DNA of 64,000 bases from Flavobacteria bacterium BAL38 (GCA_000169355.1 AAXX01000001.1:248001-312000), one strand, 5' to 3'; shown: positions 16,408 to 25,296, counted from the stretch's first letter. The notes: generated by a model not told the origin, from the letters alone. Numbers and translations are program-made.

Positions 16408-17532
16408 TTACAATAAAATTATTTGTCCTCTATCGTTCGAATTATTGCTTCCAATTAGGTAATTCGAACTCGAAATATAATTCTTAAAACTTAGATTTTT
16501 ACTCTTATTTAACTGCATAAAAGTAATAATTTCAGCAAAACTAAAAGTAGTAGTATCAAATATTATTTCAAGATTTTTTTGAGACTGACCTACAAATTGA
16601 TTAAAATCAGACAAATAAGTTGCTTTTTTTGATAGATTTAACTCTAAATTTTCTCTTGAAAAAACGACATATTCATCAATAATTCTGACTTCATTCTTCT
16701 GCTGATTTTTCTTCAAAAGACTAAAAACGAAACTTCCCACTTGCATCATCACATCAAAAAGCCATGATTTCTTGAAGTGTTTTTTATAGAAAAACTGCAT
16801 CGCTTCACGAAAACGTTTCATATAAGTTCCATCGCGAACCGTACTTTCTCCTTTATAATGAATTACAGAAGTTTCATGAAAGTAATAATTCGATTTTCCA
16901 GTTTTCAAAACCAAATAACTCAAATCGATATCATCGGAATACATAAAGCAATTTTCATCAAAACCACCGACTTCCAAATAAAATTCGCGCTTCATTACCA
17001 TAAAAGCGCCAACCAAAATATCTACTTCACCCGTTTGATTTTCAGACAGATGTTGGGCATAATATTTTCCGAAGTAATTCGAAATTTTATACAATCCGAA
17101 AATCTTAGTAAAAGCCACCCAAGGAGTTGGAACGCCACGTTTACTTTCGGGAAGAAAATTGCCAGTGCCGTCAATTAATTTACAACCGATTATTCCGAGC
17201 TGCGAGTTACGTGTTACGAGTTGGGAGTTTAAAATTTTAGAAAAAGTATCTTCTGCAACAACCGTATCTGGATTTAAAATGCAAATATATTCTCCTTTGG
17301 CTTGAGCCACTCCTATATTATTTCCTTTTGGAAAACCTAAATTAGCTGCGTTTTCAATGAGTTTGATGAATGGGAATTTGGTTTTCATCATCTCACAGCT
17401 ATCATCGGACGAAGCATTATCAATGACTATAATTTCTCCATCAATGCCTTCCAATGCTTTTTGAACACTGAAAACACATTGCTCTAAAAAAAAGCGCACA
17501 TTATAATTAAGTATGATTACGGATAGTTGCAT
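16408..17532 (-). CDS. Family 2 glycosyltransferase (rhamnosyltransferase-like)
   Basis: 374 residues. GT-A fold of GT2: MQLSVIILNYNVRFFLEQCV, EIIVIDNASSDDS, NLGFPKGNNIGVAQAKGEYI, the DXD-type ILNPDTVV, LVGAFMVMKREFYLEVGGFD and YSDDIDLSYLVLKTGK. These are the features of WbbL-type enzymes that add sugars during polysaccharide or O-antigen synthesis at the inner membrane face. No other glycan gene is adjacent. Near residue 104 the sequence NSQLVTRNSQLG is encoded by a 4-unit heptamer array (17201-17228), an in-frame insertion in a normally variable loop. Confidence 0.9.
   Translation of the reverse strand: MQLSVIILNYNVRFFLEQCVFSVQKALEGIDGEIIVIDNASSDDSCEMMKTKFPFIKLIENAANLGFPKGNNIGVAQAKGEYICILNPDTVVAEDTFSKILNSQLVTRNSQLGIIGCKLIDGTGNFLPESKRGVPTPWVAFTKIFGLYKISNYFGKYYAQHLSENQTGEVDILVGAFMVMKREFYLEVGGFDENCFMYSDDIDLSYLVLKTGKSNYYFHETSVIHYKGESTVRDGTYMKRFREAMQFFYKKHFKKSWLFDVMMQVGSFVFSLLKKNQQKNEVRIIDEYVVFSRENLELNLSKKATYLSDFNQFVGQSQKNLEIIFDTTTFSFAEIITFMQLNKSKNLSFKNYISSSNYLIGSNNSNDRGQIILL
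17201..17228. repeat. In-frame heptamer array inside the glycosyltransferase gene
   Basis: Four consecutive 7-bp words; on the coding (minus) strand they are ACTCCCA, ACTCGTA, ACACGTA and ACTCGCA. They are translated as part of SQLVTRNSQL. The words are the same kind as those in the radical SAM gene (2763) and valS (43008). Confidence 0.8.
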
Positions 17533-17623
17533 GATGCGAATATAATTAAAAGTTTAATTTTAACATTAGTGAATCTTCATTTTGAATAAAAACTTAATAT
17601 CTTCGAAAATTAAAATTCGATTT

Positions 17624-19474
17624 ATGAGAAAAATAGTTACTCTAATTTTATTCTTAACATCTTTTTCAATATTTTCACAAGAAGATATTTTAGCAAATTA
17701 TGATAAAAGAGAAGTTTATATTCCTATGAGGGATGGTACAAAACTTTTTACTGCCATTTATTCACCTAAAGATATTTCTTCAAGTAAAAGATATCCTATT
17801 TTGATGCAAAGAACTTGTTATAGTATTGCGCCTTATGGTGAAGATAAGTACAAAAAAACATTGGGACCAAATACGTTTTTACAAAAAGACAAGTACATTT
17901 TTGTATATCAAGATGTGAGAGGAAGATATATGAGTGAAGGTACTTTTACTAATATGACGCCCCAAGTTGAACACAAAAAGAAGAAAAACGTTGACGAAAG
18001 CACTGACACCTTCGATACAATTGATTGGTTAATCAAAAACATTAAAAACAATAATGGAAAAGTAGGACAATACGGAACTTCTTACCCAGGATTTTATACT
18101 GCGGTTGGAACTTTAGCTAATCATCCTGCATTAGTAGCATCATCTCCGCAAGCTCCAATTTCGGATTTCTTTTTCGATGACTTTCATCATAATGGTGCTT
18201 TCATAATGGGATATTTCAAAACTTTTCCTGTATTTGGTGTTCAAAAAACCAAACCAGAAAATAAAGCTTGGTATTCTGACCAATCGATAAAAACAATTTC
18301 AAGAGATGGTTCAATTTTTTACAAAGAAATAGGAACTTTAAAAGAAGCTGTTAACTCCTACTACAAAGACAATTTTTTCATGCAAGAAATTGTAACTCAT
18401 CCTAATTACGATGAGTTTTGGAAATCAAGAAATTTATTACCTCATTTAAAAGGAATTGATCACGCAGTAATGACTGTTGGAGGATGGTACGATGCAGAGG
18501 ACTTAACTGGACCATTAAACATTTACAAAACGATTGAGAAAAACAATCCAAAAGCAAAAAACACAATTGTAATGGGACCATTTTCTCACGGAGGTTGGTC
18601 GAGAGAAGCCGGAAAACATTATCACAATGACATTTATTTTGGAGATAGTATCGCTACTTTTTATCAAAAAAATATAGAATATAAATTCTTCAATCATTAT
18701 TTGAAAGAAAAAACAAAAGATGCTGCAGAACTTCCTGAAGCTTATATGTTTGACACTGGTAATAAAGAATGGAAAACATTTCAGAATTGGCCACCAAAAG
18801 AGAGTACAAAACTTAATTTTTATTTAAGCTCAAACGGGAAATTGGAAACCCAAAAAAGCGGAAGTTCTAATTTTAGTGAATATTACAGCGATCCAAACAA
18901 TCCTGTTCCAAGTAGCATTAACTATGCAGAATATAACGGTTTTACGCCAAGAAATTACATGAGCGAAGACCAAAGATTTGCCTTGAGTCGACCTGATGTG
19001 GTTACATTTACGACTGATTATCTAACCGAAGACATTACCCTAGCAGGAGAAATTATGGCTAAGTTAAAAATTGCTTCAACTGCAACTGATGCTGATTTTA
19101 TTGTGAAAATAATCGATATTTACCCATCAGATGAACCTCAAAATAAGGACAAACCAAATGTGCTTTATGCGAACTATCATCAAATGGTGCGCAGCGAAGT
19201 AATGCCCGCTCGTTTCAGAAATAGTTTTGAAAAACCAGAAGCTTTAAATCCAAACGCAACTACAGAAGTTCATTTTAGATTGCAAGATGTTTTACATACT
19301 TTCAAAAAAGGACATAAAATTCAAATACAAGTACAAAGCACTTGGTATCCGTTAATTGCTGTAAATCCTCAGAAATTTTTAGAAAATCCTTACTTAGTAG
19401 AAAAACAAGATTACACTAAGGCTTTTATTAAAATTTTTGAAGAAAGTCATTTAGAAGTAGAAATTTTAAAATAA
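17624..19474 (+). CDS. CocE/NonD family hydrolase (X-Pro dipeptidyl-peptidase-like), secreted
   Basis: 616 residues from the ATG at 17624, which gives a clean signal peptide (MRKIVTLILFLTSFSIFSQ); an in-frame TTG at 17582 would put 14 residues before it. The alpha/beta-hydrolase domain holds YVYQDVRGRY-type FVYQDVRGRYMSEG, the nucleophile elbow GQYGTSYPGF (Ser153), an acidic residue region GGWYDAEDL and the His in MGPFSHGGW. The C-terminal 200 residues form the galactose-binding-like domain typical of CocE and PepX. The family hydrolyses esters, amides or X-Pro peptides. Substrate unknown; probably periplasmic. It ends at a hairpin terminator. Confidence 0.9.
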   Translation: MRKIVTLILFLTSFSIFSQEDILANYDKREVYIPMRDGTKLFTAIYSPKDISSSKRYPILMQRTCYSIAPYGEDKYKKTLGPNTFLQKDKYIFVYQDVRGRYMSEGTFTNMTPQVEHKKKKNVDESTDTFDTIDWLIKNIKNNNGKVGQYGTSYPGFYTAVGTLANHPALVASSPQAPISDFFFDDFHHNGAFIMGYFKTFPVFGVQKTKPENKAWYSDQSIKTISRDGSIFYKEIGTLKEAVNSYYKDNFFMQEIVTHPNYDEFWKSRNLLPHLKGIDHAVMTVGGWYDAEDLTGPLNIYKTIEKNNPKAKNTIVMGPFSHGGWSREAGKHYHNDIYFGDSIATFYQKNIEYKFFNHYLKEKTKDAAELPEAYMFDTGNKEWKTFQNWPPKESTKLNFYLSSNGKLETQKSGSSNFSEYYSDPNNPVPSSINYAEYNGFTPRNYMSEDQRFALSRPDVVTFTTDYLTEDITLAGEIMAKLKIASTATDADFIVKIIDIYPSDEPQNKDKPNVLYANYHQMVRSEVMPARFRNSFEKPEALNPNATTEVHFRLQDVLHTFKKGHKIQIQVQSTWYPLIAVNPQKFLENPYLVEKQDYTKAFIKIFEESHLEVEILK

Positions 19475-19481
19475 CAAATTC

Positions 19482-19508
19482 AAAGCCGTCATAACTGATG
19501 GCTTTTTT
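19482..19508 (+). terminator. Terminator of the CocE-type hydrolase gene
   Basis: Stem AAGCC.TCA / TGA.GGCTT (19483-19504) with a TAAC loop, followed by a T run. It starts 8 bp after the stop codon. Confidence 0.8.
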
Positions 19509-19573
19509 TATTTAATTCCAAAAGATTGTATCATCAGTTACAATAAACTATTTTTGCACTTCTAAATTGTATT

Positions 19574-21436
19574 ATGAATTACTTATCAGTCGAAAATATA
19601 TCGAAATCATACGGCGAACGCATTCTTTTTAAAGACGTTTCCTTTGGAATTAACAAAGATCAAAAAATAGCTTTTATCGCTAAAAACGGTTCGGGAAAAA
19701 CCACCATTATGAACATGATTAATGGTTTGGATGAACCTGATACGGGTCAGGTTGTGATTCGAAAAGAGATAAAAATGGCTTTTTTGTCGCAAAATAATAA
19801 TTTGCAAGACGAATTAACCATTGAGGAAAATATTTTTGCTTCAGATAATGAAATTTTGAAAGTAATTGAACGCTACGAAAAAGCTTTAGAAAATCCGAAT
19901 GATGAAGAAGCGTATCAACGCGCTTTTGATGATATGGACCGTCATAATGCTTGGGATTTTGAAACGCAATTCAAGCAAATTCTATATAAGCTAAAGTTGG
20001 AAGACTTAAAAATGAAAGTCAAAAACATGTCGGGTGGACAAAAAAAGCGTTTATCATTAGCGATTATTTTAATTAGCAAACCTGATTTATTGATTTTAGA
20101 TGAGCCAACCAATCACTTGGATTTAGAAATGATTGAATGGTTAGAAGATTATTTTGCAAAAGAGAACATCACGTTGTTTATGGTAACGCACGACCGTTTC
20201 TTTTTGGAACGTGTTTGTAACGAAATCATTGAATTAGACAACGGAAAAATATACCAATACAAGGGCAATTATTCGTATTATTTAGAGAAAAAAGAAGAAC
20301 GCCAAATTTCTGAAAATTCTAGTATCGACAAAGCTCAAAACCTTTTCATCAAAGAATTGGCTTGGATGCGCCGTCAACCAAAAGCGAGAACCACTAAATC
20401 AAAATCACGTCAAGATGATTTTTACGTGATTAAAGAAAAAGCCGAAAGCCGAAGAAAAGAAAATGTGGTAGAGCTCGAAATTAACATGGAACGCATGGGA
20501 AGCAAAATTATCGAAATGGTAAAACTGAACAAAAGTTTTCCAGATAGAAAAATTTTGGATGACTTTTCATATTCGTTTCAACGTGGTGAACGTATTGGAA
20601 TTATTGGTAAAAACGGAACTGGAAAATCGACTTTCTTGAATATTTTAACGCAAACCATTCAACCCGATTCAGGTAAAGTAATTATTGGTGATACGATTAA
20701 AATTGGCTATTACACACAAAGTGGCATCAACCCAAAACCGGGACAAAAAGTCATCGATATCATCAAAGAATATGGCGAATATATTCCGTTGACGAAAGGA
20801 AAAATTATTTCGGCATCGCAATTATTGGAACGCTTTTTATTTGATGCCAAAAAACAATATGATTTTGTAGAAAAATTAAGTGGTGGCGAATTGAAACGTT
20901 TGTATTTATGTACGGTTTTGATTCAAAATCCTAATTTCCTGATTCTGGATGAACCTACAAATGACTTGGATATTGTGACGTTAAATGTATTGGAAAGTTT
21001 CTTATTAGATTTCCCAGGCTGCTTGTTAGTAGTGAGTCACGACCGTTATTTTATGGATAAAATTGTGGATCACTTATTTGTTTTTAGAGGCGAGGGTCAA
21101 ATTGAAGATTTCCCAGGAAATTATTCTGATTTTAGAAGTTATGAAGATTCGGCAGAACCAAAAGTACTTTCTAATGTAAGTACAGAAAAGACGAGTTGGA
21201 AAGAAAAAAACACAGCATCAACCGGTTTGAATTTCAACGAACAAAAGGAATTCAATAAATTAGAACGCGAAATCAAAGATTTAGAATACAACAAAAAACA
21301 AATTGAACAAGAATTCGCCGACGGAAAAGTAACTGATGATAAAATTGAAGCGAAAGCAAATGAATTAGAAAAAATCATTCAGTCTTTAGAAGAAAAAGAA
21401 GAACGCTGGTTTGAATTATCAAGTAAAATGGAATAA
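19574..21436 (+). CDS. ABC-F family ATPase (Uup/EttA-like)
   Basis: 620 residues with two ABC ATPase domains and no membrane segments. Domain 1: Walker A AKNGSGKTT (37-45), signature MSGGQKKRLSLA, Walker B LLILDEPTNHLD. Domain 2: GIIGKNGTGKST, LSGGELKRLYLC, FLILDEPTNDLD. Between them lies the linker helix region (WMRRQPKARTTKSKSRQDDF) that reaches the ribosomal P-site tRNA in ABC-F proteins. The C-terminal 90 residues are a charged coiled coil, as in Uup. ABC-F proteins act on ribosomes during stalled translation; some give antibiotic resistance. The Uup-like C-terminus favours a housekeeping role. Confidence 0.93.
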   Translation: MNYLSVENISKSYGERILFKDVSFGINKDQKIAFIAKNGSGKTTIMNMINGLDEPDTGQVVIRKEIKMAFLSQNNNLQDELTIEENIFASDNEILKVIERYEKALENPNDEEAYQRAFDDMDRHNAWDFETQFKQILYKLKLEDLKMKVKNMSGGQKKRLSLAIILISKPDLLILDEPTNHLDLEMIEWLEDYFAKENITLFMVTHDRFFLERVCNEIIELDNGKIYQYKGNYSYYLEKKEERQISENSSIDKAQNLFIKELAWMRRQPKARTTKSKSRQDDFYVIKEKAESRRKENVVELEINMERMGSKIIEMVKLNKSFPDRKILDDFSYSFQRGERIGIIGKNGTGKSTFLNILTQTIQPDSGKVIIGDTIKIGYYTQSGINPKPGQKVIDIIKEYGEYIPLTKGKIISASQLLERFLFDAKKQYDFVEKLSGGELKRLYLCTVLIQNPNFLILDEPTNDLDIVTLNVLESFLLDFPGCLLVVSHDRYFMDKIVDHLFVFRGEGQIEDFPGNYSDFRSYEDSAEPKVLSNVSTEKTSWKEKNTASTGLNFNEQKEFNKLEREIKDLEYNKKQIEQEFADGKVTDDKIEAKANELEKIIQSLEEKEERWFELSSKME

Positions 21437-21444
21437 AAACTAGT

Positions 21445-21526
21445 TTGCAGTCTCAGTCTCAGTTTGCAGATAAAACCGTGACTGAAAACTGTGACTGAAA
21501 ACTGCGACTGAAAACTGTGACTATAA
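21445..21526. repeat. Inverted pair of 6/7-bp word arrays overlapping the methyltransferase start
   Basis: Left half (21445-21463): words ending AGT (TTGCAGT, CTCAGT twice). Right half (21481-21526): ACTGAAA alternating with ACTGTG or ACTGCG, ending ACTATAA. The right half contains a 13-bp unit repeated three times (21478-21516). The presumed GTG start codon of the next gene (21517) is part of the array. Confidence 0.75.
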
Positions 21527-22353
21527 TCAAATCCTACCTAAAATTTCTTTTCCACTCCAAAAACGAACATGGAGTGCATTCGCCTTTTGTGTATGATTTG
21601 GTTACGAAATGTTTTTATGACAACACTAAATATCCAGAATACGAAATAGTAAAATCGTACCGAAAATCGCTTTTAGAAAATAAAAACACAATTGAAGTAA
21701 CGGATTTTGGTGCTGGTTCAAGAGTTTTTAAATCGAATACAAGAGAAATCTCAAAAATTGCACAAACCGCTGGAATTTCCTCAAAAAATGCGGAATTGCT
21801 TTTTAGAATTGTTCGTTATTTTCAACCAAAAAGCATTTTAGAAATTGGAACTTCATTAGGATTAGCAACCTCAGCACTTTCATTAGGAACTGAAAGAGCA
21901 AAAATTATCACATTAGAAGGTTGTCTAAACACGCAAAAGCAAGCGCAAGTTCAATTGCAATCCCGAAGTTTCGGGACAAATTCAAATTTTCAAAATATTG
22001 AATTTATAAACACTGAATTTTCAAGTTATTTCAAAACCCATCACCCATCACCCATCACCCATCACCTAATCTATTTCGATGGCAATCATTCTAAAAAAGC
22101 GACTTTAGATTATTTTGAAGCCTTACTTCCTACTATTTCCAATGATTCCGTTTGGATTTTTGATGACATTCATTGGTCGGCGGACATGGAAGAAGCTTGG
22201 GAAATAATAAAAAATCATCCAAAAGTTACCGTTACCATTGATACTTTTCAGTGGGGAATTGTATTTTTTAGAGCCGAACAAGAAAAAGAACATTTTATCA
22301 TTAATCAGAATAAAACGATTAGTTCGCACTTGTTTGAAAGAATTCGGTTTTAA
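21517..22353 (+). CDS. Class I SAM-dependent methyltransferase (O-methyltransferase-like)
   Basis: 278 residues. The SAM-binding motif I is SILEIGTSLGLATSALSLG, followed by IITLEGC (acidic end of strand 2), a catechol-O-methyltransferase-like pattern, and DLIYFDGNH-type LIYFDGNHSKKATLDYF, then SVWIFDDIHWSADMEEAWEI. The substrate is unknown. The GTG start at 21517 lies inside a tandem repeat, so the true N-terminus is uncertain, although the conserved opening SYLKFLFHSKNEHGVHSPFV follows at once. The gene also carries two repeat insertions: a CCCGAAGTTTCGGG palindrome (residues QSRSFGTN) and four CCCATCA heptamers (THHPSPITHH). Confidence 0.82.
   Translation: MTIIKSYLKFLFHSKNEHGVHSPFVYDLVTKCFYDNTKYPEYEIVKSYRKSLLENKNTIEVTDFGAGSRVFKSNTREISKIAQTAGISSKNAELLFRIVRYFQPKSILEIGTSLGLATSALSLGTERAKIITLEGCLNTQKQAQVQLQSRSFGTNSNFQNIEFINTEFSSYFKTHHPSPITHHLIYFDGNHSKKATLDYFEALLPTISNDSVWIFDDIHWSADMEEAWEIIKNHPKVTVTIDTFQWGIVFFRAEQEKEHFIINQNKTISSHLFERIRF
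21961..21976. repeat. Palindrome of the CCCGAAGCTTCGGG family inside the methyltransferase gene
   Basis: TCCCGAAGTTTCGGGA at 21961-21976, one mismatch from a perfect palindrome. It shares its flank (GACAArTTCAA) with the copy at 24628-24643 in the MATE gene; a related palindrome is at 28863-28878. It is translated in frame as part of QSRSFGTN. Confidence 0.7.
22037..22064. repeat. Four-unit heptamer array inside the methyltransferase gene
   Basis: Four copies of CCCATCA in a row (equivalently ACCCATC in the phase used for the other arrays). Translated as part of THHPSPITHHL. An intergenic array of similar words (ACCCATG, ACCTATC) occurs at 63524-63555 on the other strand. Confidence 0.8.
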
Positions 22354-22407
22354 TTGTAACAAATTCCTTCCTTTTTCTACTTATAATAGTGTTGTATCAA
22401 TAATATT

Positions 22408-22430
22408 GTCATCTCGAGCGAAGTCGAGAG
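22408..22430. repeat. Dispersed palindrome built on CTCGAGCGAAGTCGAG
   Basis: An imperfect palindrome between the methyltransferase and the ABC ATPase genes. The inverted form of the same word lies inside the radical SAM gene at 2803-2826. It has no T run, so it is not a typical terminator. Confidence 0.6.
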
Positions 22431-22449
22431 GCTAAATTCTAATTTCATT

Positions 22450-23151
22450 ATGGCAAATCCGTTAATCAAAATAACCAATATCAAAAGAGATTTCCCTTTA
22501 GGAAACGAAATCGTTTATGTGTTAAAAGGCATCGATTTAGAAATTAATAAAGGCGAATATGTAGCATTAATGGGACCTTCGGGTTCTGGAAAATCGACTT
22601 TGATGAATCTTTTAGGTTGTTTAGATACGCCAACTTCTGGAACTTACATTTTAAACGGAAAATACGTTAGTGAAATGCAAGACGATGAGTTAGCTGGCAT
22701 CCGAAATAAAGAAATTGGATTTGTTTTCCAAACTTTTAATTTAATGCCAAGAACCACAGCTTTAGACAATGTAGCATTACCAATGGTTTATGCAGGTCAT
22801 TCCAAATCAGAACGTGTGGAACGTGCTACTGAAGTATTGACACAAGTGGGATTAGATGACAGAATGGATCACAAACCTAATCAACTTTCAGGTGGTCAAC
22901 GCCAACGTGTAGCAGTAGCAAGAGCTTTGGTGAACAAACCTTCTATCATTTTAGCCGATGAGCCAACAGGAAACTTAGATAGTAAAACTTCGGTTGAAAT
23001 CATGAATTTATTCAATGAAATTCACGCCAACGGAAACACCGTAATTTTAGTAACTCACGAAGAAGACATTGCGGCTTATGCACACAGAGTCATACGTTTA
23101 CGTGATGGAATTATTGAAAGCGACACGATAAATCAGAATATTAAAAAGTAA
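22450..23151 (+). CDS. ABC transporter ATP-binding protein (LolD/MacB/FtsE-like)
   Basis: 233 residues, one complete ABC ATPase: Walker [11 protein letters not shown]-loop [13 protein letters not shown], signature [15 protein letters not shown], Walker [13 protein letters not shown] and the H-loop [11 protein letters not shown]. The Q-loop sequence and overall form match the MacB/LolD group, which energises lipoprotein release or peptide and macrolide export by type VII ABC permeases. No permease gene is adjacent; its partner must be encoded elsewhere. It ends at a terminator. Confidence 0.92.
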   Translation: MANPLIKITNIKRDFPLGNEIVYVLKGIDLEINKGEYVALMGPSGSGKSTLMNLLGCLDTPTSGTYILNGKYVSEMQDDELAGIRNKEIGFVFQTFNLMPRTTALDNVALPMVYAGHSKSERVERATEVLTQVGLDDRMDHKPNQLSGGQRQRVAVARALVNKPSIILADEPTGNLDSKTSVEIMNLFNEIHANGNTVILVTHEEDIAAYAHRVIRLRDGIIESDTINQNIKK

Positions 23152-23170
23152 ATTCAACTCACAATATTTA

Positions 23171-23206
23171 AACCTGACAAGATTATAAATCCTGTCGGGT
23201 TTTTTC
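23171..23206 (+). terminator. Terminator after the ABC ATPase gene
   Basis: Nine-bp stem with one G-T pair (AACCTGACA at 23171-23179, TGTCGGGTT at 23193-23201), followed by a T run that runs into the next promoter. Confidence 0.8.
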
Positions 23207-23236
23207 TTGCTTTGATTTTCAAAATAACTACCTTTG
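23207..23236 (+). promoter_or_regulatory. Bacteroidota-type promoter of the MATE gene
   Basis: TTG at 23207-23209, 19-bp spacer, TACCTTTG at 23229-23236: an exact consensus match. It fixes the start codon at 23252, since the in-frame TTG at 23234 is part of the -7 box. Confidence 0.8.
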
Positions 23237-23251
23237 CCCAAAATCTCCAAA

Positions 23252-24664
23252 ATGACTTTTTCCGATTATACAAAAGAGTTTTCTTACAATTTAAAATTAG
23301 CCTACCCTATTATTTTAGGGATGTTAGGCCATACCATAGTGGGAATTGTAGATAACATAATGGTAGGAAAATTAGGTCCAACGGAATTAGCAGCGGTGTC
23401 ATTAGGAAACAGTTTTGTATTCATTGCTATGTCGCTAGGAATTGGATTTTCAACCGCAATAACACCTTTAGTTGCAGAATCTGATGGAAAAAGTGATGTA
23501 GCTGGAGGTCGTTCGGCATTTCATCACGGGTTGTATTTATGTACCATTTTAGGAGTCGCTTTATTTACTTTAATCTTTTTTGCAAAGCCTTTAATTGCTT
23601 ATATGGGGCAACCTAAAGCAGTTGTTGACATGGCAAAACCGTATTTAGATATTGTAGGTTTTTCTCTGATTCCGCTAATTATGTATCAAGCGTACAAACA
23701 ATTTGCAGACGGATTGAGTGAAACCAAATATTCCATGTGGGCAACAATTATTGGAAATGTTACCAATGTAGTTATTAACTATTTTTTGATTTATGGAATT
23801 TGGATCTTTCCAGAATTAGGTATTGTGGGAGCAGCTATTGGAACAATTGCTTCTAGATTCGTGATGTTAGGTTTTATGCATTATATGATGAATTTAAAAC
23901 CAAAATTTCATCCATATTTTAAAGGGTTCATCTTAAAAGAAATTAAAAAAGAGGTCAATTTAAAAATCATTAAATTAGGTTCGCCTTCTGCTATGCAAAT
24001 GTTTTTTGAAGTAGCTTTATTTACAGGAGCCATTTGGTTGTGTGGTATGATTGGAACAACAAGTCAAGCAGCAAATCAAGTTGCACTAAGTTTGGCTTCG
24101 GTTACTTTCATGTTTGCCATGGGATTAAGCGTTACTGCAATGATTCGAGTAGGAAACCAAAAAGGATTAGAAGATTATAAAAAACTTCGAAAAGTAGCTA
24201 TTTCTATTTTTCTGTTAACTATATTAATTGAAGTTGTTTTTGCTTTACTTTTCATAGCATTACACACTACTTTACCTTATATTTTTGTTGATATAAATGA
24301 TGCAGAAAACCTATCTAAAAATTTAGAAGTAATTTCAATTTCTGCCAATTTACTTTTGGTCGCTGCGGTTTTTCAAATATCCGATGGATTACAGGTAGTA
24401 GTTTTAGGAGCGCTTCGTGGATTGCAAGACGCAAAAATTCCAATGTATATTACGTTTATCGCCTATTGGGTAATTGGATTTCCTATTTCAATTTACTTAG
24501 GATTAGAAACCGAATTAAAAGCTGTTGGCGTTTGGATTGGATTATTAGCAGGATTAACAGCAGCAGCGATATTTTTGTATATTCGCTTTAATTATTTGAT
24601 AAAAAAACTGGTTCAATTGCAAACCAATCCCGAAGCTTCGGGACAAGTTCAATTACAATCATAA
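23252..24664 (+). CDS. MATE family efflux transporter
   Basis: 470 residues with about twelve membrane helices. The N-terminal MatE domain shows LAYPIILGMLGHTIVGIVDN, IMVGKLGPTELAAVSLGNS and GIGFSTAITPLVAES, characteristic of the NorM branch. These inner-membrane antiporters export drugs or metabolites using a Na+ or H+ gradient. The second half repeats the fold (MQMFFEVALFTGAIWLCGMI). The extreme C-terminus (QTNPEASGQVQLQS) is encoded by a dispersed palindrome and may be an acquired tail. Confidence 0.93.
   Translation: MTFSDYTKEFSYNLKLAYPIILGMLGHTIVGIVDNIMVGKLGPTELAAVSLGNSFVFIAMSLGIGFSTAITPLVAESDGKSDVAGGRSAFHHGLYLCTILGVALFTLIFFAKPLIAYMGQPKAVVDMAKPYLDIVGFSLIPLIMYQAYKQFADGLSETKYSMWATIIGNVTNVVINYFLIYGIWIFPELGIVGAAIGTIASRFVMLGFMHYMMNLKPKFHPYFKGFILKEIKKEVNLKIIKLGSPSAMQMFFEVALFTGAIWLCGMIGTTSQAANQVALSLASVTFMFAMGLSVTAMIRVGNQKGLEDYKKLRKVAISIFLLTILIEVVFALLFIALHTTLPYIFVDINDAENLSKNLEVISISANLLLVAAVFQISDGLQVVVLGALRGLQDAKIPMYITFIAYWVIGFPISIYLGLETELKAVGVWIGLLAGLTAAAIFLYIRFNYLIKKLVQLQTNPEASGQVQLQS
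24628..24643. repeat. Perfect 16-bp palindrome in the 3' end of the MATE gene
   Basis: TCCCGAAGCTTCGGGA. It encodes the NPEASG part of the C-terminal tail. Related to the elements at 21961 and 28863. Confidence 0.7.
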
Positions 24665-24686
24665 AAAGAATTTAAAACATAAAAAC

Positions 24687-24917
24687 ATGAACTTACCAAA
24701 ATTTGTAATCGGAGACAATACCGATTTTCCTGAAGATATTTTCGTAATCCATTTAGAATATCCAAGATTCGTAATCAATTTAAAAGATGACGAAGTAGAA
24801 TTTTTAGAAGACATTGAAGAAGAAGACGAAAAAGAATTGGAATCTGAAATGGAACATTTAATTACCATTGCTGGAGAATTCTACGATAGAGAAATTGAAC
24901 GTTACGAGCAAGAATAG
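24687..24917 (+). CDS. Small acidic conserved protein of unknown function
   Basis: 76 residues: MNLPKFVIGDNTDFPEDIFV, then IHLEYPRFVINLKDDEVEFL, then a very acidic helix (EDIEEEDEKELESEMEHL). No signal peptide or membrane segment, so probably cytoplasmic. It starts 22 bp after the MATE stop codon and 13 bp before the next gene, suggesting cotranscription. I recognise it as a conserved small Flavobacteriaceae protein without assigned function. Confidence 0.78.
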   Translation: MNLPKFVIGDNTDFPEDIFVIHLEYPRFVINLKDDEVEFLEDIEEEDEKELESEMEHLITIAGEFYDREIERYEQE

Positions 24918-24930
24918 TATAATGTTTTAG

Positions 24931-25296
24931 ATGGCTTACCTAGAAAAACAACTTTTAAATTTAGTTAAATTTCATTGTAATGAGCTAATCGATTTTAATT
25001 CTCAACTTGAAATTCGAACTTTAAAAGTTTACAAACATAAAAAGAAAGAGAAGTTATTGAAATACAAAAATTATTTTCTGTATTTAGCTGAAAATGATTT
25101 TATAAATTATGAAGAAAATTCCATTCAAGTTTTTTTGATAAGTAATTTTACAACCAAAAGACATTTTATTGTAGTAATTGAATTTCAACATTTTGCAAAT
25201 GGTTTGAAAGAAGAAAAGTTAATCTTATTTTATGAAACCACTAAATTTTGGAAAAAATTATTAATCTCGAAATATGACTTAATTGTGAATTACTAA
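24931..25296 (+). CDS. Conserved hypothetical protein (121 residues)
   Basis: 121 residues, basic at the centre (KVYKHKKKEKLLKYKNYFLY), with a strand-rich second half (FTTKRHFIVVIEFQHFANGL). No signal peptide, membrane helix or known motif. It follows the acidic 76-residue gene by 13 bp and may pair with it. Its stop codon lies inside a heptamer array (25292-25319). Confidence 0.7.
   Translation: MAYLEKQLLNLVKFHCNELIDFNSQLEIRTLKVYKHKKKEKLLKYKNYFLYLAENDFINYEENSIQVFLISNFTTKRHFIVVIEFQHFANGLKEEKLILFYETTKFWKKLLISKYDLIVNY

Noticed and set aside
23234-23254. In-frame TTG start codons upstream of several genes (3019, 23234, 25510, 33271, 34236, 46442)
   Set aside because: Each TTG is part of a -7 or -7-like promoter box (TAnnTTTG type), so it cannot be within the mRNA. 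The downstream ATG (TTG for the radical SAM gene) was used.
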